The position numbers and the translations under genes are program-made. This document shows positions 31,762-41,496 of a DNA stretch of 64,000 bases, piece by piece. How positions within the stretch are numbered: position 1 is the stretch's first letter; the number at the start of each line of letters is the position of its first letter. The notes under the pieces were generated by a model. That model was not told the DNA's origin, did no database searches, and was given only the letters and a program-made list of their open reading frames with translations. The stretch is from DASQGA01 sp035535315 (GTDB lineage: Bacteria > Actinomycetota > Thermoleophilia > Gaiellales > Gaiellaceae). The DNA is taken from positions 21,436 to 85,435 of the forward strand of contig DATLQD010000133.1 of the NCBI GenBank assembly GCA_035535315.1, given 5' to 3'.

Positions 31762-34700
31762 ATGGCGCCTGAGCCTGTCTTCACGCCCCTTCCCGCTGTC
31801 CCTGATCACCCCGCCCTAGAGCGGGAGCTCCTTGCCTGGTGGGACGACGCGGACATCTTCCAGAAGCTCAGGGCGCAAAATGCGGGCAGCCCCACCTGGA
31901 GCTTCATCGACGGCCCCGTCACAGCCAACGGCCCGATGGGCGTCCACCATGCGTGGGGCCGAACCCTCAAGGACGTCTTTCAGCGTTACAAGGCGCTGAA
32001 CGGATTCGATCAGCGCTACCAGAACGGCTTCGACTGTCAGGGGCTCTGGGTCGAGGTCGAAGTCGAGAAGGCCCTCGGCCTGAACTCGAAGCGTGAGATC
32101 GAGGAATACGGCCTTGCCGAGTTCTCCCGTCGTTGTCGCGAGCGGGTCGCCGAGTTCTCGGCGGTGCAGACCAGTCAGTCGATCAGGCTCGGCCAATGGA
32201 TGGACTGGGACAACGACTACTACACCTTCTCGGACACGAACATCAGCTACATCTGGGGTTTTCTGAAGGACGTCTACGAGCGCGGCTGGCTCTACCAGGG
32301 CCACCGTTCGATGGTCTGGTGCCCCCGCTGCGGTACGTCCCTTTCCCAGCATGAGCTGATCGACTCGTATCGCGACATCACCCACCCGTCGCTCTACGTT
32401 CGGTTTCCGCTCAAGGATCGCGAGGACGAGGCGCTCGTCGTCTGGACGACCACACCCTGGACCCTTCCGGCGAACGTCGCCGCAGCGGTGCACCCCGACG
32501 CGCGCTACGCGAGGGTCGAGACCTCGGCCGGGATCGAGATCGTCGCCGAGGAGCTCGTTGAAGCGGTCCCGCTGGCCGGCGAGGTTCGCGACACGGTGGT
32601 CGGGTCCGAGCTCGTCGGGCTCGAGTACGAGGGACCGTTTGACGACCTCGAGCCCCAGCAGGGAATCGTCCACCGGGTGATTCCGTGGGAGGAGGTCTCC
32701 CTGGAGGAGGGGACGGGAATCGTCCACATCGCGCCGGGCGCCGGAACAGAGGACTTCGAGCTCGCGCGGATTCACGACCTGTCGGTGCTTGCTCCGCTCG
32801 ACGAGTCTGGGCGGTTCTACCCCGAGTACGGCTGGCTGCACGGGCGCTCCACGGACGAAACCGTCGGCCAGATCATCGGCGACCTAGGCGAGCGCGGCCG
32901 GCTGCTGGATGCGGGCGAGATCACCCACCGCTACCCCGTTTGCTGGCGCTGCTCTACGCCACTCGTCTTCCGGATCGTCGACGAATGGTTCATCTCCGCG
33001 GACGAGATCCGGCCCAAGATGATGGCCGCGAATGCTTCCGTTCGCTGGACGCCCGAGTTCTACTCGAGGCGGATGGACGACTGGCTTCGCAACATGGGCG
33101 ATTGGTGCATCTCGCGAAAGCGGTACTTCGGGCTGCCGCTTCCCTTCTACCGCTGCGAGGAATGCGATATCCTGAACGTCATCGGCTCCGAGCAGGAGCT
33201 GCGGCAGCGCGCTGTGAGCGGAGTGGAGCAGCTCGAGGAGCTGCACCGGCCCTGGGTGGACGAAGTGACGATTGCTTGCGAAGGGTGCGGCGCAGAGCTT
33301 CGGCGGCTCCCGGAGGTCGGGGACGCTTGGCTCGACGCCGGCATCGTCCCGTTCTCGACACTCGGTTGGCAGAACCCGGAGTACATCGAAGGCGGGTACG
33401 CCACGGGCGCGGCCCGCGGACTAACCGGGGCCGACCTTCCAGACCACGCGTATTGGGAGAAGTGGTTCCCGGCAGACTGGGTCTCCGAGTCCAGAGAGCA
33501 GATCCGGCTCTGGTTCTATTCGCAGCTCTTCATGTCGGTCGCGCTAGTGGGCGAGGCGCCGTACCGACAGGTTCTTGCGTACGAGCGGGTCACCGATGAG
33601 ACGGGTCGTGCCATGCACAAGTCCTGGGGGAACGCCATCGAGCTGAACGAGGCGCTCGAGCGGATGGGCGCCGACGTGATGCGCTGGCTCTACTGCTCCC
33701 AGGTGCCGAGCCAGAACCTCAATTTCGGCTTTGGACTAGCCAGGGAAGTGAAGCGCGAGCTCCTGACCTTCTGGAACTCGGTCAGCTTCCTGATCCTCTA
33801 CGCGAACGTCGAGAGGTGGCGTCCCGAGGCCCAGCTCATCGAGTCCGGGCCGGCCAGGGACGATTTGGCTCAGCTCGATCGGTGGCTTCTCGCCCGCGTC
33901 CAGAAGCTGGTCGCCGAGGCGAACGAGGGCTTCGAGCGCTTCTGGACGCCGGCCATCACGAAGGCGTTCACGTCCTTCATGGGTGACCTCTCCGACTGGT
34001 ACGTCCGGCGTAGTCGTCCGCGTTTCTGGCGTGGCGAGGAGGCTGCCCTCGAAACCCTGTGGTATGCGGTCGTGCAGGCGCTCCGCACGATCGCTCCGCT
34101 CATGCCGTTTCTGTCCGACCACCTCTGGCGAAATCTCGTCGCGGGCCCCTGCGACGACGCCCCCGAGAGCATCTTTCTCGCCGGCTGGCCCGAGGTCGCT
34201 CGAGACTTCGAAGACGAGGAGCTTCTCGTCGAGGTCGAGGAGGTTCGGCGGATCGTCGGCCTCGGCCATTCCGCCCGTCAGCAAGCGGGCCGGAAGGTGC
34301 GCCAGCCGCTCCGCCGGATGGTCGTCGAGGGGGCGAGCGCGTCCTCGCCTCATTCCGAGGAGATCAAGGCCGAGCTCCGTGTGAAGGAGCTCGAGTTCGG
34401 ACCGGTAGAAGGCACGTATCTGCGTGTGAAGCCCAACCTCCCGGTCCTCGGGCCCCGGCTCGGGAAGGAGCTCGCGACGATCCGCGCGGAGCTTCAGGAA
34501 GGGCGGTTCGAAGACCTCGGAGGAGGACGATTTCTCGTTGCGGGTCACGAGCTCGGGCCGGACGATGTCTTCGTGGAGAGGCTGGCACCGGACGGCTGGG
34601 CGTTTGCCTCGGAGGACGGCCTCGCGGTTGCGCTCGATACGCGCCTCGATCCGGAGCTCGAGCTCGAGGGACGCGTGCTCGACCTCATCCACGCGATCCA

Positions 34701-34860
34701 GCTGATGCGAAAAGAGGCGGGGCTCGACGTGACCGACAGGATCGTCTTGACCCTTCCAGGGAATGGGGACGATGTGCTCCAGCATGCCGACTGGATCAAG
34801 CAGGAGACCCTCGCCACCCGGATCGAGCAGGGCGAGGAACTCGGAATCTCCAAGGCCTAG
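31762..34860 (+). CDS. ileS: Isoleucyl-tRNA synthetase
   Basis: 1032 residues, the long eukaryote/archaeal-like type. The HIGH equivalent is GPMGVHHAWGRTLKD. The editing CP1 domain contains WTTTPWTLPANVAAAV and GIVHIAPGAGTEDFELA. Zinc-type pairs CPRCGTS, CWRC and CEGCGAEL are visible. The KMSKS loop is replaced by AMHKSWGNAIELNEA near residue 618. Leaderless-type start: TAGACT ends 6 nt upstream. Its TAG overlaps the ispH stop as CTAG. Charges tRNA-Ile; some enzymes of this type tolerate mupirocin, but that is not shown here. Confidence 0.95.
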   Translation: MAPEPVFTPLPAVPDHPALERELLAWWDDADIFQKLRAQNAGSPTWSFIDGPVTANGPMGVHHAWGRTLKDVFQRYKALNGFDQRYQNGFDCQGLWVEVEVEKALGLNSKREIEEYGLAEFSRRCRERVAEFSAVQTSQSIRLGQWMDWDNDYYTFSDTNISYIWGFLKDVYERGWLYQGHRSMVWCPRCGTSLSQHELIDSYRDITHPSLYVRFPLKDREDEALVVWTTTPWTLPANVAAAVHPDARYARVETSAGIEIVAEELVEAVPLAGEVRDTVVGSELVGLEYEGPFDDLEPQQGIVHRVIPWEEVSLEEGTGIVHIAPGAGTEDFELARIHDLSVLAPLDESGRFYPEYGWLHGRSTDETVGQIIGDLGERGRLLDAGEITHRYPVCWRCSTPLVFRIVDEWFISADEIRPKMMAANASVRWTPEFYSRRMDDWLRNMGDWCISRKRYFGLPLPFYRCEECDILNVIGSEQELRQRAVSGVEQLEELHRPWVDEVTIACEGCGAELRRLPEVGDAWLDAGIVPFSTLGWQNPEYIEGGYATGAARGLTGADLPDHAYWEKWFPADWVSESREQIRLWFYSQLFMSVALVGEAPYRQVLAYERVTDETGRAMHKSWGNAIELNEALERMGADVMRWLYCSQVPSQNLNFGFGLAREVKRELLTFWNSVSFLILYANVERWRPEAQLIESGPARDDLAQLDRWLLARVQKLVAEANEGFERFWTPAITKAFTSFMGDLSDWYVRRSRPRFWRGEEAALETLWYAVVQALRTIAPLMPFLSDHLWRNLVAGPCDDAPESIFLAGWPEVARDFEDEELLVEVEEVRRIVGLGHSARQQAGRKVRQPLRRMVVEGASASSPHSEEIKAELRVKELEFGPVEGTYLRVKPNLPVLGPRLGKELATIRAELQEGRFEDLGGGRFLVAGHELGPDDVFVERLAPDGWAFASEDGLAVALDTRLDPELELEGRVLDLIHAIQLMRKEAGLDVTDRIVLTLPGNGDDVLQHADWIKQETLATRIEQGEELGISKA

Positions 34861-35807
34861 GCCTCCAAGGCCGCCGCTCTTGGACTGAGCTCGGCCGGGA
34901 GCTTGAAAGCGAGGTTCTCCTCTTCGCCGGCCAGTGTCTCGACTTCGACGTCGCCGCGTTCTCGAAACCAGGTGACGACGCGGCGGACAAGTGCTTCGGG
35001 CGCAGAGGCGCCGCACGTGATTCCGACGGTCTCGACACCGGAGAGCCAGTGCTCCTCGATCGCGGCCTCGTCTTCGATCAGATACGCGGCCACGGCTCCG
35101 CCACGGGCGACCTCGACCAGGCGGTTCGAGTTCGAGCTGTCTTCCGACCCGATCACGAGCAGAAGGTCGATCCGTTCGAGAATCCGCTTGACTGCACGCT
35201 GGCGGTTCGTCGTTGCGTAGCAGATGTCCTTGTGCTCCGGAGCTTCAATGCCGGGGAAGCGAGCCCGTAGGACGCCGACGATCGCCTCTGTCTCGTCGAC
35301 AGACAGCGTCGTCTGCGTGATGTACGCGAGTGGCCGGCCGCAGGCCGGTTCGAGCCGATGAGCCTGGTCGACGTTCTCGACGAGGACGATTGCCTCCGGC
35401 GCCTCCCCGATCGTTCCCTCGACCTCCTCGTGGCCGGCATGGCCGATCAGGACGACGGTGTAGCCACGGGCAGCGAAGTGTCGTGCCTCCGCATGCACCT
35501 TCATGACCAGAGGGCACGTGGCGTCGATCGTTCTGAGGCCGAGCCTCCTGGCGTTCGCGCGGACGGCGGGGGAGACGCCGTGGGCGGAGAAGATGACCTC
35601 GGCTCCGGTCGGGACGTCCTCTTCGCTGTCGACGAAGATCGCGCCGCGCCCCTCGAGTTCACGAACGACATGCGTGTTGTGGACGATCCGCTTGCGAACG
35701 TAGACGGGGGCTCCCCGGAGGCGAAGCGCTTGCTCGACCGTCTCGATCGCCCGATCGACCCCGGCGCAGTACCCGCGCGGAGTTGCAAGAAGAATCCGCT
35801 TGACCAC
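34857..35807 (-). CDS. ispH: 4-hydroxy-3-methylbut-2-enyl diphosphate reductase
   Basis: Last step of the non-mevalonate isoprenoid pathway, an iron-sulfur enzyme. 316 residues. The three cluster cysteines are in TPRGYCAGVDRA, IDATCPLVMKVH and GITCGASAPEALV; FSAHGVSPAV and the ExT-like THVVRELE are also present. GTG 35807 with TACAGT (35821-35816) 8 nt upstream. Confidence 0.96.
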   Translation of the reverse strand: MVKRILLATPRGYCAGVDRAIETVEQALRLRGAPVYVRKRIVHNTHVVRELEGRGAIFVDSEEDVPTGAEVIFSAHGVSPAVRANARRLGLRTIDATCPLVMKVHAEARHFAARGYTVVLIGHAGHEEVEGTIGEAPEAIVLVENVDQAHRLEPACGRPLAYITQTTLSVDETEAIVGVLRARFPGIEAPEHKDICYATTNRQRAVKRILERIDLLLVIGSEDSSNSNRLVEVARGGAVAAYLIEDEAAIEEHWLSGVETVGITCGASAPEALVRRVVTWFRERGDVEVETLAGEEENLAFKLPAELSPRAAALEA

Positions 35808-36081
35808 CGGTGGCCACTGTAATCAGGGGCCTGTTCAGCTCGGGTTAAGGAAGGCCCGCCACTCGGGGGGGTTGTGCGGCGGGCCTTCCAGAAATGCGCC
35901 GTGGCCCTTTATCGCCAGGACACCAGCCACGGTCGCATCGCCCAGTAACGGCACCGTATCCAGCGGGCTTCTGGCTGCCAATAGGCCTATCGGCCCATCT
36001 TCGTAAGGCATGCGACCCGGGCTTGTCGGGAGGGAAATCGTAGACGGAGGTTCGTCGTCCTACCTATCATCAGGGTGCCCA
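35808..36081. other. Intergenic region upstream of the large histidine kinase
   Basis: 274 bp. It contains a perfect 12-bp inverted repeat (see 35849-35889) and a palindrome ATAGGCCTAT at 35981-35990 flanked by near-symmetric CC/GG. TATCAT (36065-36070) lies 11 nt before the kinase GTG. Confidence 0.5.
35849..35889. promoter_or_regulatory. Perfect 12-bp stem-loop
   Basis: GGAAGGCCCGCC (35849-35860) pairs with GGCGGGCCTTCC (35878-35889) across a 17-nt G-rich loop. It lies between divergent promoters, so it is not a normal end-of-gene terminator; it could be a leader RNA or a protein-binding site. Confidence 0.55.
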
Positions 36082-39000
36082 GTGACGAACGAGACGACGA
36101 CGTTGCTCCTCAATACGGTGCCGCTTCTTGTTGCCGCGGCGCTCTATCTCGCTCTGTCCGCGCTCCTGTTCCGCTCTTTGCTTGGAGCTGGCCGGCGGCC
36201 GACAACGACCGGTTTCGCGCTGTGGCTGCTCTTCACGGTCGCCGGCGTGACGACTGCCATTCTCGGGGTGGCGAAGCTCGGCGACTCTGAGCCGCTCGCG
36301 TCCTCCAGTCCCTGGCCCGCATTTGCCTTGACTCTCCTGGCCCTGGTGCCCGCGATCCTCCTGCTGGCCAGGCGCGACCGCAAGCTGCTCGTCGATCCGG
36401 CGGGGCGGGTACGGGAGGCTGAAGAGGTTGCAAGCGAGCGGGAGCGCGAGGCGGGGGCGATGTCGCGCCTCTCGAGCGCACTTTCGCGCTCGCTGAGTGC
36501 AAGAGACGCATCCGAGAACCTGTTCGACGAGCTGGAGCAATCGCTCGGGATCGAAGCGGCGCTGCTCGCGGTCGTGGACGACACAGAGCGCCGTGCGACG
36601 GGGTTTGCGGCCAGGGGCGCCGATGAGGATTGGTGGAAAGGGATCGAGATCGATCTCGTCGAGGATCCCGGTGGGATCGCGGCCGTTGCGCGTGAGCGGG
36701 CCGCGTTTGCCGTGTACGACGTCGAGGCCGCGCCGCACGTGAGCCGTGCTCTCGACACGGTGCCGGCGAAGAGCGCTGCCTTCCTGCCGCTGGTGTCCGA
36801 GGGCAGGCTCACCGGCGTTCTCGTCGTGGCCGTCTTCTCGGAGCGCCGTTTCTTCTCGGCGGGCGAGCTCGAGCTCTTCCAGCGGCTCGCGAACGAGACG
36901 GCGCTGGCCCTCGGCCACAGCCGGTCCTCCGAGGCGCTCGAGGCCGCGCTCGAGCGCGAGCGCCTTGTTGCCGCGATCTCGCGCAAGGTCCGATCCGAGC
37001 TCAACCTCGACGACGTGCTGGCAGTCGCAGTGAGAGAAACCGCGCGGGCGCTCAAGGTCTCACGGTGCTTCATTAGCTTCGCCGAGCCGGGCGGAGCAAT
37101 GCAGATCCACTCCGAATGGACGGCCCCCGGTCACGATCCCGTCGGGGGTGCGGCGCCGCGCCTGCCGGCGTCCAACCTCGCGGCGCGAGAACGGCGCACG
37201 GTCTCGATTGGCGACGTCGAGTCGTCGCCCGAGCTTGACGACCCCGGCCTTGGCGGCCGGGAGACACTGGCCGAGCTCGGAGCAAAGGCCGTCCTCGCAA
37301 CGCCAATTCTCGTCTTCGACGACGTGATCGGCGTCTTCGCACTCCACCGCTCCGAGGTCGGCCGCTGGACCGAGGGCGAGGTCGCGCTTGCCGAATCCGT
37401 TGCCGGGGAGGCCGGGCTCGCGATCCACTCGGCCCGCCTGCTCAGAGAGGAAGGACAGCGGGTCGACCGCCAGAGCGCGCTTCTGAAAGCGGCGCAAGTG
37501 GTGACGAGCGATCTTCGCTTCACGTCGGTGGTGAAGCGCCTAGTGGAGGAGGTCGCCGAGCTGCTAGGGGCCGATGCAGCCGATTGCTGGATTCTCGAGC
37601 CCCACCGCGACTCCCTCCGCTGTCGGGCCGTCTTCGGGCTGCCGGAGGCGGCCGTTGGCCGAAGGATCGCGGCGGCCGGGACACACGCGGCGGCGATCCA
37701 GGGTGGAAAACCCGTGCTGAAGCGCAACTTCCGCGAGACCGAGGATCCTCCGCCCAGCACCTACTACGCGCAGTTCGAGGACGTCATGGTCGCTCCCATC
37801 ACGTGGCTCGGCGAGGTGCGGGGCCTGCTGGGTGTCTGCTCCGCGGAGGCCGGGAGTTTCGGAGAGACGGATCTCGAGCTCCTCGATGCCTATGCCCGCT
37901 TCGCTTCGCTCGCCTTCCACAATGCGGAGAGCTTCGAGGATCGTGAGCGGCAGGCACAGATCCAGCAGGGCTTCTACCGGATCGCCGAGGCGCTGGGGTC
38001 GCCCCTCTCGCTCCACGAGACGGTCACCGCGCTGGCCCAGGCGGCTACAGAAGCTCTGGGCGGCATCGCGGCATTCGTCCTGCGGCCTGCGGGCGACAAG
38101 CTCGTCCTGATGGGCTCTTATGACGTCCACGACGAGGTCGAGGCAGCGCTTCGCGACGGCATCAAGGATGACGAAGCCCCGCTCGCTGCGGCCACCCGGG
38201 AAGGGCGGCTCGTCACCGCGAGCAGCCTCACCGAGGACGAGCGCTTCGATAGCCGGTGGAGGGAGCTTCTGGCGGCCAACAACGCTTGTGCGCTCCTCGC
38301 AGCCTCGGTGGAGGGCACGAGCGGCGAGCCGGGCTCCGTGGTCGTCCTCTTCGGAGAGGAGCGGGCTTTCACGGACGATGACCTCGCCCTGGCGCGGCAC
38401 CTCAGCCGCGCGGCCCGAGGAGCCCTGGAGCGTAGCGAGCTGTTCGAGACCGAGCGTCATGGGCGCAGGCTCTCGCAGCGACTTGCAGCGATTGGCGCCC
38501 GCGTCGTCACAGTGCTCGATCCTTCGGTCGTCCTCGAGGAGATCGTGCGCGAGGCGCCCGTCCTCCTCGATGCGGACGCGGCAACCGTCAGGCTTCTCGC
38601 CGGCGAAGAGCTCGTCATCCGGGCGGCCTTCGGTGTGGAAGGGGACACGGCGCACGATCTGGTCGGAACGCGCGCGGCCGTCGGGACCGGCCTCCTTGGC
38701 GATGCCGTCCAGTCGCGCTCCCCCGCGACCCTCGACGACGTGGGCGCGCGGCCGGATCTCGGACAGGAAGACCCCCTCCTCGCGCGTGGGATGACGGGGT
38801 GCATCGCGGTGCCGATGATCGCCCATGGGGGCGGCCTCCACGGCGTGCTCTCCGTGTACACGGAGAGGCCAAGAGCGTGGCGCGAGGAGGAGGCGCAGGC
38901 GCTCTCCGCGCTCGCCGCCGTCGCGTCCGCCGGTCTTTCGAACGCCGAGCTCTACCAGCGCGTCGCAGAGGAAAAGGAGCGTTCGAACGCTATCCTCCTC

Positions 39001-40035
39001 AACATCGCCGACGGAATTGTGGCCGTCGATCGCGAAGAGCGAGTCGTCCTCTGGAACGCTATGGCCGAGCGGATTACCGGCGTCCCCGCGGCTGAAGCTC
39101 TCGGCAGGCGGATCGTCGAGGTCATCCAACGCGACCTCGCTGGGGCAGGGCGCGGGCAAGGGAGGGAAGAGCCGGTCACGATCAGCAGGGGAGGCAAGGA
39201 CGTCTTCCTCTCGCTGACAGAGGCCGTGATGCTCGACCCAAGCGGGGATGTCGGGGGCCGCATCTTCGCTTTCCGGGACGTCTCGGGGGAGCGCGTAGTC
39301 GACCAGATGAAGTCGGACTTCGTCGCGACCGTGTCTCATGAGCTCCGGACCCCGCTCACCTCGATCTACGGGTTTGCCGAGACGCTTCTCAGGAGTGATG
39401 TTGCATTCGGGGACGAGGAGCGCGCGACATTCCTCGGCTACATCGCCTCGGAGTCGGAGCGCCTGATCGGAATCGTCGACGACCTGCTGAGCGTCGCGCG
39501 GCTCGAGGCCGGCACCCTGCGGTTGGATCTGGCGCCTGTCGACGTGGCCGAGGTTCTGGAGTCGGTGGGCGGACGCGCCCAGGGCTACATCGACGGCTCT
39601 CACCGGCTGGAGATCGATGCTGCCGAAAGCGGTCTCTACGCAGAGGCAGACGGGGAGAAGCTCGCCCAGATCCTCCTGCACCTGGTCGACAACGCCATCA
39701 AGTACTCGCCCGAAGGAGGCACGATCTCGCTTGCTGGCCGCAGGAAGACGGATGCCATCGAGGTCAGGGTCAGCGACGAGGGCATCGGCATCCCCATCGA
39801 CGACCAGAGCCGGATCTTCACGAAGTTCTATCGGGCGGGCACAGCTCCGCTGACCGGTGCCCACGGCACAGGGCTCGGCCTCTTCCTCGTGCGCGGGCTT
39901 CTGGCGGCGATGGACGGGCGCATCGCCGTCGAGTCAGTCGAGGGCGAGGGGTCGACGTTCGTCTTCGAGCTCCCTGTCTCGAAGAGCGCGCTACAGGGTA
40001 GAGAAGCCCAAGTGGAACCGGCGGGACGCTCATGA
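36082..40035 (+). CDS. Giant multi-GAF sensor histidine kinase
   Basis: 1317 residues. Residues 1-100 hold about three membrane helices. Then come roughly five consecutive GAF-like domains (about 140-290, 300-480, 490-640, 650-800, 805-955), a PAS domain (about 965-1080, NIADGIVAVDREERVVLWNA), the HisKA H-box FVATVSHELRTPLTSIYGFA, and a HATPase domain with LVDNAIKYSPEGG, DEGIGIPIDD and GTGLGLFLVRGL. Ligands are unknown; stacked GAFs suggest integration of several small-molecule or redox signals. GTG 36082 is chosen because the earlier frame is intergenic. Followed by a coupled response regulator (ATGA). Confidence 0.88.
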   Translation: MTNETTTLLLNTVPLLVAAALYLALSALLFRSLLGAGRRPTTTGFALWLLFTVAGVTTAILGVAKLGDSEPLASSSPWPAFALTLLALVPAILLLARRDRKLLVDPAGRVREAEEVASEREREAGAMSRLSSALSRSLSARDASENLFDELEQSLGIEAALLAVVDDTERRATGFAARGADEDWWKGIEIDLVEDPGGIAAVARERAAFAVYDVEAAPHVSRALDTVPAKSAAFLPLVSEGRLTGVLVVAVFSERRFFSAGELELFQRLANETALALGHSRSSEALEAALERERLVAAISRKVRSELNLDDVLAVAVRETARALKVSRCFISFAEPGGAMQIHSEWTAPGHDPVGGAAPRLPASNLAARERRTVSIGDVESSPELDDPGLGGRETLAELGAKAVLATPILVFDDVIGVFALHRSEVGRWTEGEVALAESVAGEAGLAIHSARLLREEGQRVDRQSALLKAAQVVTSDLRFTSVVKRLVEEVAELLGADAADCWILEPHRDSLRCRAVFGLPEAAVGRRIAAAGTHAAAIQGGKPVLKRNFRETEDPPPSTYYAQFEDVMVAPITWLGEVRGLLGVCSAEAGSFGETDLELLDAYARFASLAFHNAESFEDRERQAQIQQGFYRIAEALGSPLSLHETVTALAQAATEALGGIAAFVLRPAGDKLVLMGSYDVHDEVEAALRDGIKDDEAPLAAATREGRLVTASSLTEDERFDSRWRELLAANNACALLAASVEGTSGEPGSVVVLFGEERAFTDDDLALARHLSRAARGALERSELFETERHGRRLSQRLAAIGARVVTVLDPSVVLEEIVREAPVLLDADAATVRLLAGEELVIRAAFGVEGDTAHDLVGTRAAVGTGLLGDAVQSRSPATLDDVGARPDLGQEDPLLARGMTGCIAVPMIAHGGGLHGVLSVYTERPRAWREEEAQALSALAAVASAGLSNAELYQRVAEEKERSNAILLNIADGIVAVDREERVVLWNAMAERITGVPAAEALGRRIVEVIQRDLAGAGRGQGREEPVTISRGGKDVFLSLTEAVMLDPSGDVGGRIFAFRDVSGERVVDQMKSDFVATVSHELRTPLTSIYGFAETLLRSDVAFGDEERATFLGYIASESERLIGIVDDLLSVARLEAGTLRLDLAPVDVAEVLESVGGRAQGYIDGSHRLEIDAAESGLYAEADGEKLAQILLHLVDNAIKYSPEGGTISLAGRRKTDAIEVRVSDEGIGIPIDDQSRIFTKFYRAGTAPLTGAHGTGLGLFLVRGLLAAMDGRIAVESVEGEGSTFVFELPVSKSALQGREAQVEPAGRS

Positions 40036-40466
40036 CGAAGGTTCTGATCATCGACGACGAGGCGCCGATTCGCCTGCTGTGCAGGGTGAATCTCGAGGCG
40101 GAAGGCATGGAAGTGGTCGAGGCACCCGATGGTCCGACCGGGCTGGTAGTCGTCGAGAGCGAGCGGCCGGATGCCATCCTCCTCGATGTGATGATGCCGG
40201 GCCTGGACGGGTGGTCGGTGGCCGAGCGGCTGCTCGAAATGGAGGACACGCGGGAGATCCCGATCGTCTTCCTGACCGCGCGGGCGGACCTCCGCGACCG
40301 CGCACGCGGCATGGATCTCGGCGGCCTCGACTACATCACGAAGCCGTTCAATCCGGTCGATCTCGCCTCCCTCGTCGAGGAAGTGGTCTCAGCGGTCGCG
40401 CGCGGAGAGCGCGAGCAGCTTCGTGCCGACAAGATCGCAGAGCTCCGCGTCCTCTTCGAGGTCTAG
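40032..40466 (+). CDS. Single-domain response regulator
   Basis: 144 residues, receiver domain only. Acidic pocket IIDDEAPIR, phospho-acceptor ILLDVMMPGLDGW, switch Thr in VFLTARADL and Lys in YITKPFNPVDLA. No output domain, so it likely relays phosphate or acts by protein contact. It overlaps the kinase stop by 4 nt, making it the cognate partner. Confidence 0.92.
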   Translation: MTKVLIIDDEAPIRLLCRVNLEAEGMEVVEAPDGPTGLVVVESERPDAILLDVMMPGLDGWSVAERLLEMEDTREIPIVFLTARADLRDRARGMDLGGLDYITKPFNPVDLASLVEEVVSAVARGEREQLRADKIAELRVLFEV

Positions 40467-40473
40467 CTCGTCC

Positions 40474-41439
40474 TTAACGAGGGCCACTCTCGGCTTCTGC
40501 CCCGGTCGGCTCGACTTCGCGGGCCGTCTGGGCAAGGACGATGCCCCCGAGCACGAGGAGCGCGCCGCCGATCTGCTGTCCTGTGAGCTCCTCTCCGAGC
40601 CAGGCGTAGGCGACCGTGGCGGCGAGAACGGGCTCGAGCATTGCGACGATGACCGTGCGGGTCGGCGAGATGTGGTGGAGCGCGTTCACGATCAGGACGA
40701 AAGGCACGACGGTGCCTATGACGACGACATATGCGAGCAGGAGCCAAACGGGCGCCGAGAACTGGTCGAGACGGCCGAGGAGCGAGGCGCTCTCCCCGAC
40801 GCTTGCGACGGGGAAGCTCCACCACGGTTGCACGACCGCCCAGAAGATGCTCGCAAAGAGGAACCCGTAGGCAAGCAGCGAGGCCGCGTCGCGTCCGCCG
40901 CTGAGGCTCCGGTCGGCCATGACGATGTAGAGCGCATAGGCGACCGCGGCCGCGAGGCACGCGAGGACGCCCGTCGTGCTGAGAGTCACTCCGCTCCAGA
41001 GGTCGACCACGAGCGAGAGCCCAGCCAGGCTGAGCGCGATCGCGGCCCAGAGCCGGCGCCGCACCGGCTCGTGGACGAAGAAGCGTGCGTACAGCGCCAC
41101 GAGGACCGGCGCGACGTACTCGATCACGAGGGCGATGCCGATGTTGAGCCGGCTCAGCGCCACGAAGTAGAAGAACTGGACAAGGGCGAGGCCGAAGATC
41201 CCGAAGACAACGAGGAAGGCGAGCTCCCGCCAATTAGTTCTCAGGGAGGCGGGACGGAGGATGGCGACCGCGACGAGGAGAATGACGGCGGAGCCGCTCG
41301 CCCTGACCTCGGAGAGGCGAAGCGCCGAGAGACCGGCCGAGTCGAGGACGATCTTCGAGACGGTCGCGTTGACTGACCAGAGCAGGACGGCTGTCCAGAC
41401 GAGGACGTACCCGACAAGTGGGCGGCGAGTTCGGGTCAG
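40474..41439 (-). CDS. EamA/DMT-family permease with probable CTG start
   Basis: About 321 residues with ten hydrophobic segments in two EamA repeats (VLLWSVNATVSKIVLDSAG opening the first; GVLACLAAAVAYALYIVMAD opening the second). ATG/GTG/TTG starts in frame are found only at 41163, inside the first repeat, although the frame stays open up to a TAG at 41451-41449. A CTG at 41439, exactly 6 nt after TAGCCT (41451-41446), would give a complete permease. Export of a metabolite is likely; substrate unknown. Start assignment is inference from the leaderless pattern. Confidence 0.72.
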   Translation of the reverse strand: MTRTRRPLVGYVLVWTAVLLWSVNATVSKIVLDSAGLSALRLSEVRASGSAVILLVAVAILRPASLRTNWRELAFLVVFGIFGLALVQFFYFVALSRLNIGIALVIEYVAPVLVALYARFFVHEPVRRRLWAAIALSLAGLSLVVDLWSGVTLSTTGVLACLAAAVAYALYIVMADRSLSGGRDAASLLAYGFLFASIFWAVVQPWWSFPVASVGESASLLGRLDQFSAPVWLLLAYVVVIGTVVPFVLIVNALHHISPTRTVIVAMLEPVLAATVAYAWLGEELTGQQIGGALLVLGGIVLAQTAREVEPTGAEAESGPR

Positions 41440-41445
41440 CTCGCG

Positions 41446-41451
41446 AGGCTA
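41446..41451 (-). promoter_or_regulatory. -10 hexamer of the EamA gene
   Basis: TAGCCT on the minus strand, with a 6-nt gap to the candidate CTG start. It also contains the in-frame TAG that closes the frame upstream, so no earlier start is possible. Confidence 0.45.
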
Positions 41452-41496
41452 ACCGAGGAACTGTCGAGTCGTGGCGCGGTCTACACTTCGCGCCAG

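Noticed and set aside
37564..39864. A 766-codon reverse frame inside the kinase gene
   Set aside because: Antisense to a clear multi-domain kinase; no family motif on the reverse strand.
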